Shown here in pieces: positions 49,723 to 58,643 of a stretch of 64,000 bases of DNA (position 1 is its first letter; every line of letters begins with the position of its first letter). The position numbers and the translations under genes are program-made. The notes beneath the pieces were generated by a model, which saw nothing but the letters and a program-made list of their open reading frames with translations, made no database searches and was not told the DNA's origin. This DNA is from Bacteroidales bacterium. GTDB taxonomy: Bacteria; Bacteroidota; Bacteroidia; Bacteroidales; UBA932. The stretch lies in NCBI GenBank assembly GCA_017412645.1, contig JAFPWX010000001.1:1-64000 (forward strand), read 5' to 3'.

Positions 49723-52110
49723 ATGAACGTAATCACCAAGAAAATCGAATTGCCCGACGGTCGGGTAATCGAAATCGAGACCGGTAAGTTGGCCAAGCAG
49801 GCCGCCGGTTCTGCCGTCGTACGTATGGGCGGCACAGTGCTGCTCGCCACCGTGACGGCAGCTGACGAAGTCAAGGAAGGAACGGATTTCCTTCCCCTCT
49901 CTGTAGACTACAGGGAAAAGTATTACTCCGCAGGGCGTTTCCCCGGAGGATTCATGAAGCGCGAGAGCAAGCCCTCCGACTATGAGGTTCTCATCGCCCG
50001 TCTCGTGGACAGGCCCATCCGTCCTCTCTGGCCGGAAGACTTCCACAATGAAATCTTTGTTTACATCAACCTCATCTCCGCCGAGAAGGATATCCAGCCC
50101 GATGCACTCGCAGGCCTCGCCGCCTCCGCAGCCCTCGCATCCAGCGACCTTCCGTTCGGCGGCCCCATCTCCGAGGTCCGCGTCTCCCGTATCAACGGGC
50201 AGTGGCGCATCAACCCCAACTTCTCCGAAATGAAGAACTCCGACCTCGAACTCATGGTCGCAGCAACTGAGGAGAACATCATGATGGTGGAGGGCGAAAT
50301 GAATGAAGTCTCTGAGCACGACATGCTCGAGGCCATCAAGTTCGCCCACGAAGAGATAAAGAAGCACTGCCGCATCCAGAAGGAGCTCATGCACGAGCTC
50401 GGAACCGACGGCACCAAGCGTGACTATCCTCACGACGAGGAAGACGAAGACCTCCGCAAGGCCGTTCACGAAGCCTGCTACGGCAAGTGCTACGAACTGG
50501 CAAAGGCTGCAAAGCCCAAGAAGGAGCGCGAGGCCGGCTTCAAGGCCATCAAGGAAGAGTTCCTCGCCACCATTCCGGAGGAAGAACTCGAACTCAAGAC
50601 CCCGATGGTCGAGCGTTACTACGCCGCCGTCGAGAAGGAAGCCATGCGTAACCTCATCCTCGACGAAGGCCGCCGTCTCGACGGTCGTGCCACCGACGAG
50701 GTCCGCCCGATCTGGTGCGAGACCGATGTTCTGCCCTGCGTGCACGGCAGCGCCATCTTCACCCGCGGCGAAACCCAGAGCCTTGCCACCGTCACCCTCG
50801 GAACCAAGATGGACATGAAGGAGATGGACGAGGTTCTCATCCAGGAAGACCAGCAGTTCGTGCTGCACTACAACTTCCCGCCCTTCGCCACCGGCGAAGC
50901 CAAGCCTATCCGCGCCACCGGCCGCCGCGAAATCGGTCACGGCAACCTGGCCATGCGTGCTCTCAAGCCCGTGGTTCCTCTGGCACCCGAGAATCCCTAC
51001 GCAGTTCGCGTGGTTTCCGATATCCTCGAAAGCAACGGTTCTTCTTCCATGGCCTCCGTCTGCGGTGGCTGCCTCGCCCTCATGGACGCAGGTGTGAAGA
51101 TCAAGAAGCCCGTGGCCGGTGTGGCTATGGGTCTCATCACCGACGCAGAGCGCCCGAACGACCGTTATGCCATCCTCACCGATATCCTCGGCGACGAGGA
51201 TCACCTCGGCGACATGGACTTCAAGGTCACCGGTACCGCCGACGGTATCACCGCCACCCAGATGGATATCAAGGTCGACGGCCTCAGCTATGAGGTCCTC
51301 GAGAAGGCTCTCGAGCAGGCTCGTCAGGGCCGCATGCACATCATGGGCGAAATGCTTAAGGTGCAGCCCGCCCCGCGTGAGGACTACAAGCCCTTCGTTC
51401 CCCGTATCGAGGAAATCCGCATCCCGGCCGAGTTCATCGGCGCCGTTATCGGCAAGGGAGGCGAGACCATCCAGAAGATCCAGAAGGAAACCGGCGCCGT
51501 CATCAACATCGACGAGGTGCCCATCGAGGGAACCAACCTCACCGAAGGCGTGGTGGACATCGCCACCAACGATGCCGAGGCAATGCAGAAGGCCCTCGAG
51601 TGGATCAAGGGTATCTGCGCCAAGCCCGAGGCCGGTACCGTATATCACGGCAAGGTCGTGAGCATCCTGGACTTCGGTGCTTTCATCGAAATCCTCCCCG
51701 GTAAGGAAGGCCTGCTCCACGTGAGCGAGATTGCCTGGGGCAAGACCGAAAAGGTCGAGGACGTGCTGAAGGTTGGCGACGAGGTGGATGTTAAACTCCT
51801 CGAGTACGATGACAAGTCCGGCAAGATGCGCCTTTCCATGCGCGCTCTCACCGAGAAGCCCGAAGGCTATGTAGAGCCCGAGCGCAGCCGTGGACCACGC
51901 CGCGAAGGTGGTGACCGCGATCGCCGCGACCGTGGTTCCGACCGTGGCGAGCGCCGTGGTGAGCGTCGTGACGGAGATCGTCGCGAACGCCGCGATGGTG
52001 ACCGTCGTGAGCGCCGTGATGGCGAACGCCGCCGCTTCGGAGTGCGCCACGAGGACGCTCCCGCCCCCGCTGCCGACGACTTCAAGGAGCCCGTCGACGA
52101 ACTCTTCTAG
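49723..52110 (+). CDS. pnp: Polyribonucleotide nucleotidyltransferase (PNPase) with Arg/Asp-rich tail
   Basis: A 795-residue 3'-5' phosphorolytic exoribonuclease. The order is as expected: first RNase PH domain ([11 protein letters not shown]), helical linker, second RNase PH domain ([51 protein letters not shown]), KH domain ([20 protein letters not shown]) and S1 domain ([21 protein letters not shown]). About 75 residues beyond the S1 domain are built of RRE, RRDG and DRG repeats, then an acidic end ([11 protein letters not shown]). The repeated charged tail could bind RNA or a partner. Confidence 0.96.
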   Translation: MNVITKKIELPDGRVIEIETGKLAKQAAGSAVVRMGGTVLLATVTAADEVKEGTDFLPLSVDYREKYYSAGRFPGGFMKRESKPSDYEVLIARLVDRPIRPLWPEDFHNEIFVYINLISAEKDIQPDALAGLAASAALASSDLPFGGPISEVRVSRINGQWRINPNFSEMKNSDLELMVAATEENIMMVEGEMNEVSEHDMLEAIKFAHEEIKKHCRIQKELMHELGTDGTKRDYPHDEEDEDLRKAVHEACYGKCYELAKAAKPKKEREAGFKAIKEEFLATIPEEELELKTPMVERYYAAVEKEAMRNLILDEGRRLDGRATDEVRPIWCETDVLPCVHGSAIFTRGETQSLATVTLGTKMDMKEMDEVLIQEDQQFVLHYNFPPFATGEAKPIRATGRREIGHGNLAMRALKPVVPLAPENPYAVRVVSDILESNGSSSMASVCGGCLALMDAGVKIKKPVAGVAMGLITDAERPNDRYAILTDILGDEDHLGDMDFKVTGTADGITATQMDIKVDGLSYEVLEKALEQARQGRMHIMGEMLKVQPAPREDYKPFVPRIEEIRIPAEFIGAVIGKGGETIQKIQKETGAVINIDEVPIEGTNLTEGVVDIATNDAEAMQKALEWIKGICAKPEAGTVYHGKVVSILDFGAFIEILPGKEGLLHVSEIAWGKTEKVEDVLKVGDEVDVKLLEYDDKSGKMRLSMRALTEKPEGYVEPERSRGPRREGGDRDRRDRGSDRGERRGERRDGDRRERRDGDRRERRDGERRRFGVRHEDAPAPAADDFKEPVDELF

Positions 52111-52123
52111 GAGTAGGCGATTG

Positions 52124-52158
52124 AAAAAGCCCTGGCCACAACGGTCAGGGCTTTTTTT
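52124..52158 (+). terminator. pnp terminator
   Basis: AAAAAGCCCTG and CAGGGCTTTTT form a strong stem followed by a run of eight T. It isolates pnp from the sugar locus to the right. Confidence 0.82.
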
Positions 52159-52209
52159 TGTTAAAGTCTCCCCAAAAAAGCATTGCAAAACAAATATTTG
52201 GATAATTTA

Positions 52210-52241
52210 TTTGGATAATTAAATCGTTTTAGCTAAATTTG
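52210..52241 (+). promoter_or_regulatory. Promoter of the kinase-isomerase-lacI operon with LacI-type operator O1
   Basis: TTTG (52210-52213), exactly 20 bases, TAAATTTG (52234-52241). The spacer holds a 16-base operator-like site, ATTAAATCGTTTTAGC (52218-52233), that fits GCTNAANCGNTTNAGC at 10 of 12 fixed positions and abuts the -7 element. Binding there should block RNA polymerase. Confidence 0.62.
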
Positions 52242-52264
52242 CGAAAGGGTAAAGTGCGCAAAAC

Positions 52265-53230
52265 ATGAATAATCAACCAAGAATACTTGTTGTAGGGAGC
52301 TTCATGATGGATCTTGTGGCTCTCGCAGAAAGAGCTCCCGAACTGGGAGAAACTGTTGTTGGATCCGGTTTCAGAACCGCACCCGGCGGAAAGGGTGCCA
52401 ACCAGGCCGTCCAGGCTGCCCGTCTTGGAGTCGAAACCCATATGGCAGGCTGCGTCGGAGACGACTCTTTCGGCCGGGAAATGGTCAAAGCTCTCAAAGA
52501 TTCGGGGGTGGACACATCCCATGTCAAGATCAGCGGGGAGCATCCATCCGGGGTCGGGCACATTGAAATCCAGTCCGGCGCTTCCGGTGTCCAGAACAGA
52601 ATAATCGTGGTCCCTGGAGCAAACTACGATCTTGCACCCGCGGATCTCGTATGGCTCAAAGAAGGCATCAAGGCATACAATATCGTAATAATGCAGCTCG
52701 AGCTCAAGATGGAAACCATTGAGTATGTAGCACGAGTGGCGCACGACGCCGGAGTGCCGGTTATGCTCAATCCTGCTCCTGCCGCCCCTCTGTCCGACGA
52801 ACTCCTGTCCTGCGTCACCTTCCTGTCTCCCAACGAAACCGAGGCTGCAATGCTTTCCGGAGTCAAAACAGATTCCGAAGGTCGCCTTTCAGAAGAGGCT
52901 CTCAAAGCCGCCAGCAAGGTTCTCATGAGTAAGGGCGTTCCCAATGTAATTATTACCCTTGGTGACAAGGGTGCGGCAATTTGCACCGCTGAAGGGGTTA
53001 AACACGTGCCATGCGTTAAGATGACAAATGTCGTGGATCCCACTGCGGCAGGCGATTCCTTTGTAGGTGCTTTCTGCGCAGGCTACGCTTCGGGCCTTTC
53101 AATCGAAGATTCGCTGAATCTGGCCGTTCATGCTTCCGCCATAACGGTATGCGGCTACGGCGCCATTCCCTCGCTCCCCACAAAGGATAAAGTTGAGAAA
53201 CTCATGGTTGAAAGGAGGGCTGCAATATGA
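52265..53230 (+). CDS. Ribokinase-family (PfkB) sugar kinase, candidate D-arabinose kinase
   Basis: A 321-residue PfkB-family kinase. ILVVGSFMMDLV at the start, FRTAPGGKGANQAVQAARLG (sugar binding), LSPNETEAAMLSG, and VVDPTAAGDSFVGAF with the catalytic base D264 are the ribokinase signatures. ATP phosphorylates the terminal hydroxyl of a pentose in the cytoplasm. The next gene overlaps its stop by 4 bases and encodes an arabinose-5-phosphate-isomerase-like protein, so D-arabinose is a better guess than D-ribose. Ribose or ribulose kinase activity remains possible. Confidence 0.84.
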   Translation: MNNQPRILVVGSFMMDLVALAERAPELGETVVGSGFRTAPGGKGANQAVQAARLGVETHMAGCVGDDSFGREMVKALKDSGVDTSHVKISGEHPSGVGHIEIQSGASGVQNRIIVVPGANYDLAPADLVWLKEGIKAYNIVIMQLELKMETIEYVARVAHDAGVPVMLNPAPAAPLSDELLSCVTFLSPNETEAAMLSGVKTDSEGRLSEEALKAASKVLMSKGVPNVIITLGDKGAAICTAEGVKHVPCVKMTNVVDPTAAGDSFVGAFCAGYASGLSIEDSLNLAVHASAITVCGYGAIPSLPTKDKVEKLMVERRAAI

Positions 53231-53835
53231 TACAGGAAAAGAGTATAAAGGCCGTCGAGTATTTCCTTGATTCGGCAAAGAAGAGTTTCACCTCTTATAT
53301 AAATAGTATTGATATCGCATCCTGCAGCAAGGCGGCGGAGCTGATCCTTGCCTCGCAGGCTGCTGGTGGAAGGCTTCATGTTACGGGCATAGGCAAGCCG
53401 GGGCATGTAGCCACCTATGCGGCATCGCTCCTGTCGTCTACAGGAAATCCGGCGACTTTCCTTCACGGAACGGAGGCGGTTCACGGGTCCTGCGGCCAGT
53501 TGGTAGCCGGAGACGTTGTAATCGCCATATCCAATTCCGGAGAAACTGCGGAACTGAAGGCAACAGTGAATGCGATTCACATGAACGGCTGCAAGGTGAT
53601 TGCCGTAACCGGTAATCCGGAAAGCTGGCTTTCCAGGAACTCCGAATGCACCCTTCTTGCCGGCGTGAGTGAAGAGGGAGGTCCGCTGAACCGGGCTCCC
53701 CGCAACTCGGTAAATGCCGAAATGCTTATCCTCCAGGCCCTCAGTGTGATGCTACAGGTAGAGAAAGACTGGAATCCCGAGAAATACGTCAGGTGCCATC
53801 CGGGAGGTAAGCTTGGAGAAAGAGGTTTGGCCTAG
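53227..53835 (+). CDS. SIS-domain D-arabinose-5-phosphate isomerase-like protein without CBS domains
   Basis: A 202-residue sugar isomerase of the KdsD/GutQ/KpsF group. HVTGIGKPGHVA, FLHGTEAVHG, ISNSGETAEL, GPLNRAP and CHPGGKLGERG match that group in order. The residues reported for E. coli KdsD (K59, H88, E111, E152, H193, from memory) correspond to K57, H86, E109, E150 and H191, all at a constant offset of two. It should interconvert D-arabinose 5-phosphate and D-ribulose 5-phosphate. It lacks the CBS pair of the Kdo-pathway enzymes, and its coupling to a sugar kinase argues for a catabolic role. Confidence 0.82.
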   Translation: MIQEKSIKAVEYFLDSAKKSFTSYINSIDIASCSKAAELILASQAAGGRLHVTGIGKPGHVATYAASLLSSTGNPATFLHGTEAVHGSCGQLVAGDVVIAISNSGETAELKATVNAIHMNGCKVIAVTGNPESWLSRNSECTLLAGVSEEGGPLNRAPRNSVNAEMLILQALSVMLQVEKDWNPEKYVRCHPGGKLGERGLA

Positions 53836-53850
53836 TTACAATAACGGTTG

Positions 53851-54876
53851 ATGGACAAGAATAAGAAAAAAGCTTCGCTGAAGGATGTCGCCTCCTACGT
53901 AGGGGTTTCCACATCGCTGGTCTCCTTTGTGCTCAATGGCAAGGGAAGGCTTCATCGCGTAAGTGAGGAAACAATCGCCAAGATCAAGAAAGCGGCCGAA
54001 AAACTCAACTACCAGCCCAATTCTTTCGCGAAGAGTCTCAGGGAAGGAAAGAGCCGCGTGATTGGAGTTGTCCTGTCCGATATCTCCAACCCGTTCTTCT
54101 CCATGATTGCACGCTATCTGGAAGATGAGGCGGAGAAGTATGGGTATTCAATTCTGTTCGCGAGTTCCGACGAAAACCGTGACCGCGCGGAAAAACAGAT
54201 AGCGCATCTCGTAAGCAGGGGAGCCGACGGCATCATTTTAGTGCCTTGTGAAAAGTCCGAAAAAACTGTGGAGGCGGTTCTGGAAACCGGGAAGCCCCTT
54301 ATCCTGATAGACCGTTATTTCCCGACCATCCGCACCAACTATGTCTGCCTGAACAACAGGGAAGTAAGTCGTCTTGCCACAGAGCATCTCCTGACTCATG
54401 GTTTCAGCCATCCCGGCGTCATCGCATACGATACCACCCTGCAGCATATGCAGGACAGGGTCAACGGTTATAAGCAGGCCATGACAGAAGCTGGAAAAGC
54501 CGGTCTTATAAGCGAAAGCCGCGTCAAGGAAGCCAATCTTCACAACGCTATAAGCGGATCCATCTCCAGAATGCTCGCCGAAGGTGTGGATTCTCTCCTT
54601 TTTGCAACCAATAACATCGCCACCGAGGCGCTCAAGGTAATTAAGGGCAAAGGCATACGGATTCCCGAAGATCTGGGAATCATAGGATTCGACGGAGGCA
54701 ATGCTTTCGAACTGTTCCATGTCCCTGTCTCTTATATCCGTCAGCCCATCTCTCTGCTTGCCCAAAAGGCAGTGGAAATCATCATGGACGAAATTCTGAT
54801 GGGGGAGAAAATGACCCATCAGGTAGAAGTCCAGGGGTCTCTCGTTATCACAGAATCATCGATTAAGTCCTGTTAG
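53851..54876 (+). CDS. LacI family transcriptional regulator, probable regulator of the D-arabinan locus
   Basis: A 341-residue regulator. The N-terminal helix-turn-helix and hinge read ASLKDVASYVGVSTSLVSFV and LNYQPNSFAKSLR. The periplasmic-binding-protein-like sensor begins VIGVVLSDISNPFFSMIARY and includes DGIILVPCEKSE and IPEDLGIIGFDGG. It lies between the kinase-isomerase pair and the enzyme operon. Four GCTNAANCGNTTNAGC-like palindromes on the three nearby promoters are its likely sites. The effector is probably a released sugar or sugar phosphate. LacI-type control is less usual for PULs than hybrid two-component or SusR regulators. Confidence 0.9.
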   Translation: MDKNKKKASLKDVASYVGVSTSLVSFVLNGKGRLHRVSEETIAKIKKAAEKLNYQPNSFAKSLREGKSRVIGVVLSDISNPFFSMIARYLEDEAEKYGYSILFASSDENRDRAEKQIAHLVSRGADGIILVPCEKSEKTVEAVLETGKPLILIDRYFPTIRTNYVCLNNREVSRLATEHLLTHGFSHPGVIAYDTTLQHMQDRVNGYKQAMTEAGKAGLISESRVKEANLHNAISGSISRMLAEGVDSLLFATNNIATEALKVIKGKGIRIPEDLGIIGFDGGNAFELFHVPVSYIRQPISLLAQKAVEIIMDEILMGEKMTHQVEVQGSLVITESSIKSC

Positions 54877-54908
54877 AAGACGGTCGATAATATTTTTCAA
54901 ATCAATTA

Positions 54909-54940
54909 TTTGCAAATGCTAAATTAATTTAGCACCTTTG
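54909..54940 (+). promoter_or_regulatory. Promoter of the GH172-GH183 operon with operator O4
   Basis: TTTG (54909-54912), 20 bases, CACCTTTG (54933-54940). The spacer contains an exact 18-base palindrome, TGCTAAATTAATTTAGCA (54917-54934), with the same outer half-sites (GCTAAA/TTTAGC) and the same position as O1. Confidence 0.65.
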
Positions 54941-54967
54941 TTCCCAAGAGAATAAAATTATCCGCAT

Positions 54968-56128
54968 ATGAAAAAAAGACTCCTCCTTTCCGCAGCAGCC
55001 ATGCTTATGGCGCTTACCGTTAGCTATGCCCAGAATTTCAATGGATTAGACATGAATCTGGGTAATCTCTCCAGGCTTTCAGATGCCAAAACCCGTTCCA
55101 TCTCCCCGGAAAACTTCACCGGCGAAAAGGGCAAGGGCGGAATGGCCGAGCCGAATCTTCCCAATACGAGGAATGTAAACAACGCCTCGTGGGCTGCCAG
55201 GGATCTTGGAAAAACCTGGAAGGTGAATCCCTTTATCACCATCAATCCCGGTGAAACCATCACCATAGCGGAGATGGAAGGCCCCGGCGCTATCCAGCAT
55301 ATCTGGATGACTCCCACAGGAGTGTGGCGTTGGACCATAATCCGCATCTACTGGGACGATGAATCCACCCCGTCAGTCGAATGTCCTATCGCAGACTTTT
55401 TCTGCATGGGCTGGAACGAATATGCCCCGCTCGTATCGCTTCCCGTCTGCGTTAACCCCGGAAGCGCATTCAACTGCTACTGGCAGATGCCTTTCCGCAA
55501 GAAATGCAAGATCACGATGGAGAACGTGAACGACAGAGACGCCATGAATCTGTACTACCAGATCGATTACACCCTCACCGAGGTCCCGGAAGACGCGGCA
55601 TATTTCCACGCCCAGTTCCGCCGTACTCCCTATAACGAGAGTTCCGATTTCACCCTGATCGACGGTATCAAGGGCAAGGGCCACTATGTGGGAGTATATA
55701 TCGCCCTTGGAGTTCACAACAATGGCTGGTGGGGTGAAGGCGAAATCAAGTTCTTCATCGACGGCGACAAGGACTATCCCACCATTTGCGGCACCGGCAC
55801 CGAAGATTATTTCTGTGGTTCCTACAATTTCGACCGTGGCGGTCGCTTCACCGAGTACTGCACTCCATACGCCGGTCTCTGCCAGGTGATCAGGCCCGAC
55901 GGAACCTATCGTTCCCAGGAACGTTTTGGTATGTACCGCTGGCATATAATGGATCCCATCCGCTTCGAGAAGAACCTCAAGGTCACCCTTCAGGATCTTG
56001 GATGGAGGCACGATGGGCGTTATCTTGAGCAGCATTCGGATATTGCCGCCACTGTGTTCTGGTATCAGGCCGAGCCTCATGCCAAATTCCCCAAGTTCCC
56101 CACCTGGCGTGAACTCGAAGTCAACTAG
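54968..56128 (+). CDS. GH172 (DUF2961) enzyme, probable exo-D-arabinofuranosidase
   Basis: A 386-residue protein with a signal peptide (MKKRLLLSAAAMLMALTVSYA-Q), hence probably periplasmic. DUF2961/GH172 features: WKVNPFITINPGETITIAEM, GPGAIQHIWMTP, IRIYWDDESTPSVECPIADF, YYQIDYTLTEVPEDAAYFHA, and GTGTEDYFCGSYNF with E279 as a candidate catalytic residue (E296 downstream is another). Known members act on alpha-D-arabinofuranosides of mycobacterial D-arabinan or on alpha-D-fructofuranosides. The DUF4185 genes in the same operon favour D-arabinan. It heads a four-gene operon with gaps of 2, -4 and -1 bases. Confidence 0.85.
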   Translation: MKKRLLLSAAAMLMALTVSYAQNFNGLDMNLGNLSRLSDAKTRSISPENFTGEKGKGGMAEPNLPNTRNVNNASWAARDLGKTWKVNPFITINPGETITIAEMEGPGAIQHIWMTPTGVWRWTIIRIYWDDESTPSVECPIADFFCMGWNEYAPLVSLPVCVNPGSAFNCYWQMPFRKKCKITMENVNDRDAMNLYYQIDYTLTEVPEDAAYFHAQFRRTPYNESSDFTLIDGIKGKGHYVGVYIALGVHNNGWWGEGEIKFFIDGDKDYPTICGTGTEDYFCGSYNFDRGGRFTEYCTPYAGLCQVIRPDGTYRSQERFGMYRWHIMDPIRFEKNLKVTLQDLGWRHDGRYLEQHSDIAATVFWYQAEPHAKFPKFPTWRELEVN

Positions 56129-56130
56129 TC

Positions 56131-57201
56131 ATGAAAAGGCTTTTACTGGCACTCCTGTGCCTCACTTTGTTTGGCACTGTGGCATCCGCCCAGTTCGTCA
56201 TTGATGGGCAGCGTCTTCAGCCGCCCGTCGAGGACGACATCTGGGTGCGTCCTGCCGCCGATGTGCCTTCAATGGCAGTCTGGGGCTTTAAGGACGGTAT
56301 CCGGGTCGGGATTAACCCTCCCGGCCGCCCGAGAGGCCTACTGTACATGCTTTGCCCATACCTTAAGGAATCCGCCGACCGCTGGTTCGACATTGTGAAC
56401 TATGTGGCGATGGAGCCGGTAGATGCCATCACGCATCGTCGGGGGCTTTCGGAACTGGAGCATAGCGCTCTAGATGGAGTGCCGGGAAAGCGTTTTGTGA
56501 GCAGCGATACTCCCCAGAAGCCGTCTGTCTACGACAATCTTCATCCGGCCCGCGGCGTAGTGGCCGTTGAGGACGGAAAGAAAACCCTTACGGTGTGGGT
56601 GTTCTGCGAGAAGTTCGAAAATGGGGCAGACGTGTACGTTCGCCTTCGTTTCATAGAGGGAAAACCCTATGAGTTCGAGCTTCAGTCTTTCGCCACCGAG
56701 GAATCGGCTCCGCTGGATCAGTTCGTTTTGTCGGCCACAATGGGCAACAAGATGCGTCTCAGGGAGCTCTATGCCGCCAACGGAGTAAAGAAGCTGTCTA
56801 CCGACATCTGGCCGGATTACAAGGAAAAGTGGTTCAGCCCGTATGACATCACTCCTCTGAAGGAAATGATACGCGACCGCAAGGGTGGAGCCTGGGTGCT
56901 TGCTCATCCTAACGAAACAGACTACTCCAACGTGGAGTTCGAAGAGGGTACCTCCAAGGGGTGGAAGTACAACGGTATCCCGGCCACCCAGTATTGGTAT
57001 TCACCCCTCCCGCACCCCGAAATGGTTGTACATGTGAACGGACGCTATACATACTGGGCTATCTTCAAGAAGATTCCAGGCGGCATAGCCTACGAGAATT
57101 TCGAGCTTTTCGAGCCGTTCCGCCAGGGTGCCGTGTACTACTTCGGCATCGACCCTGCAAAACCGAAAGACATTATTAAACGGATAAATAAGATCAAATG
57201 A
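56131..57201 (+). CDS. Uncharacterised secreted protein of the D-arabinan operon
   Basis: A 356-residue protein with a signal peptide (MKRLLLALLCLTLFGTVASA-Q), so probably periplasmic. I do not recognise the family. The mature part looks beta-rich with many aromatic and acidic residues (DIWVRPAADVPSMAVWGFKD, GINPPGRPRGLLYMLCPYL, FNY-like WFDIVNYVAMEPVD, EDGKKTLTVWVFCEKFENGA, TQYWYSPLPHPEMVVHVNG), as in a carbohydrate-active or binding protein. It starts 2 bases after the GH172 stop and overlaps the first GH183 gene by 4 bases, so it is made with them. It may be a new enzyme of arabinan breakdown or a binding protein. No catalytic residues can be claimed. Confidence 0.72.
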   Translation: MKRLLLALLCLTLFGTVASAQFVIDGQRLQPPVEDDIWVRPAADVPSMAVWGFKDGIRVGINPPGRPRGLLYMLCPYLKESADRWFDIVNYVAMEPVDAITHRRGLSELEHSALDGVPGKRFVSSDTPQKPSVYDNLHPARGVVAVEDGKKTLTVWVFCEKFENGADVYVRLRFIEGKPYEFELQSFATEESAPLDQFVLSATMGNKMRLRELYAANGVKKLSTDIWPDYKEKWFSPYDITPLKEMIRDRKGGAWVLAHPNETDYSNVEFEEGTSKGWKYNGIPATQYWYSPLPHPEMVVHVNGRYTYWAIFKKIPGGIAYENFELFEPFRQGAVYYFGIDPAKPKDIIKRINKIK

Positions 57202-58643
57202 AGCTATTAAAGCTATTATTCCCTCTTGCCTTTGCCGTACTTGTAGCATGGGCCTGCTCAAAGGAACCGGATGGGCCTGAAACCCCGCCCGAGGATCTTC
57301 TGATAGAGCCGGTGTCGCAGACTGTGAAGCCTGCCGACGGTAAACTCACAATCAGTATGACCCTCTATGGCCTGGAGCAGACCAAGTATATGACCATCGA
57401 AAAGATCAACTCCGCGGGAACCCAGAGCGTGAATTATTATCCGCGGGTGCTTCAGAAGGATTACACGTACAACTATACCATGCTCCCGACCGACGATGAG
57501 GAATTCACATTCTCTTTTACCCTTGTGGGCAACGATGGGTCCGTGAGCAATACGGCAACAGCCACTGTGGACAATTCCAGGGCTGATGGGGAAGCCAAAT
57601 ACAGAACCCTTGCAATCTCTAATCTGAGGGTTATGTCCAGGGTTACCGGCAAGGAAGACAACGGTCACGACGGTCTTCCGGCGGTAAAGTACACGGTAAA
57701 TAACAACACGCACACCAAGTACAATGTGGGTGGAACCGATTTGGGTATCGTCTGGGAGATTTCCCCGGGTTACTATGGCCTTTTCTTCGGCGATACATTC
57801 GGTTCCGATTTCAATCCCAACTTTAGCGCTCCGGGGCCTAATGGTGGCTCGTGGAGGAGTAATGTACTGCTGTTTTCAGAAGATACAGAGCTGGAAGACG
57901 GAATGAAGATTACCGGTGCTGCTCTAGATGCTGGGGGCAATGCCCGGCAGATAGTGTACAGTGCTCATGTCACCAATGGCAATGGAGACTATACCTCCAT
58001 TCCCACAGCTGCGGTTCATGCCAACGGGAAAGAATACGTGCATTACTTCAATATCAGAACCTGGGACGGTTGGGTTACCAACTATTCCGGGATGTACCGT
58101 TCTTCGGATATGGGCGGCAACTGGGAAAAGGTTTCCGGAATCAGATGGGGAGGGGAGAGTTACTTTGGTCAGGTTGGCTTCTGTAACATAGGCGACGGAT
58201 GGGTGTATGTGATAGGCACTCAGTCCGGACGAGATTCAAAACCGAAATTGGCGAGAGTTGCCGAAGCGAACATAGAGAAGCAATCCAAATATGAATTCTG
58301 GAACGGAGTTTCCTGGGTGGAAGGCAGTGAGTACGAGGCGGTGATTCTCTTTGATGATAAAGCTGGCGAACTGTCTTTCGAGTATCTGCCCGAATTCAAA
58401 AAATGGGTAATTCTCTACTTCAACGGCCCCCGTTACGAAATCACTATGCGCTATGCCGACAAGGTAACCGGCCCGTGGAGCGACCCAATTACAGTCGCTT
58501 CAGGAAGGAATTATCCTCAGTTATACGGTTCCTTCATTCATCCACTTTCCAAGCAGGAGGGAGGTAAACTGTACTTTATAATGTCAATGTGGTTGCCCTA
58601 CAACACATATCTTATGTGTGTAGATGTTAAAGGATACAGATAA
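57198..58643 (+). CDS. DUF4185 (GH183) surface lipoprotein, probable endo-D-arabinanase A
   Basis: A 481-residue lipoprotein (MKLLKLLFPLAFAVLVAWAC, then KEPDGPETPPED, an acidic surface-export stretch). Residues 30-130 are an Ig-like domain. The catalytic region starts at about 140 with MSRVTGKEDNGHDGLPAVKY, then VGGTDLGI (D181), FFGDTFGSDF (D199), WRSNVLLFSEDTEL, and ends with MRYADKVTGPWSDP. This is the DUF4185 five-bladed-propeller pattern. Founding GH183 enzymes cut alpha-1,5 D-arabinan internally. It overlaps the next gene by 1 base (TAATG). Confidence 0.8.
   Translation: MKLLKLLFPLAFAVLVAWACSKEPDGPETPPEDLLIEPVSQTVKPADGKLTISMTLYGLEQTKYMTIEKINSAGTQSVNYYPRVLQKDYTYNYTMLPTDDEEFTFSFTLVGNDGSVSNTATATVDNSRADGEAKYRTLAISNLRVMSRVTGKEDNGHDGLPAVKYTVNNNTHTKYNVGGTDLGIVWEISPGYYGLFFGDTFGSDFNPNFSAPGPNGGSWRSNVLLFSEDTELEDGMKITGAALDAGGNARQIVYSAHVTNGNGDYTSIPTAAVHANGKEYVHYFNIRTWDGWVTNYSGMYRSSDMGGNWEKVSGIRWGGESYFGQVGFCNIGDGWVYVIGTQSGRDSKPKLARVAEANIEKQSKYEFWNGVSWVEGSEYEAVILFDDKAGELSFEYLPEFKKWVILYFNGPRYEITMRYADKVTGPWSDPITVASGRNYPQLYGSFIHPLSKQEGGKLYFIMSMWLPYNTYLMCVDVKGYR

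Noticed and set aside
49615-52188. An 857-codon open frame on the minus strand across pnp
   Set aside because: It is the mirror of a strongly biased, G+C-rich coding sequence; it has no signal, domain or start context, and pnp on the plus strand is unmistakable.
52265-53835. A plain ribose utilisation operon
   Set aside because: No ribose transporter or RbsD-like mutarotase is present, and the second gene is an A5P-isomerase-type SIS protein; D-arabinose fits the neighbouring enzymes better.
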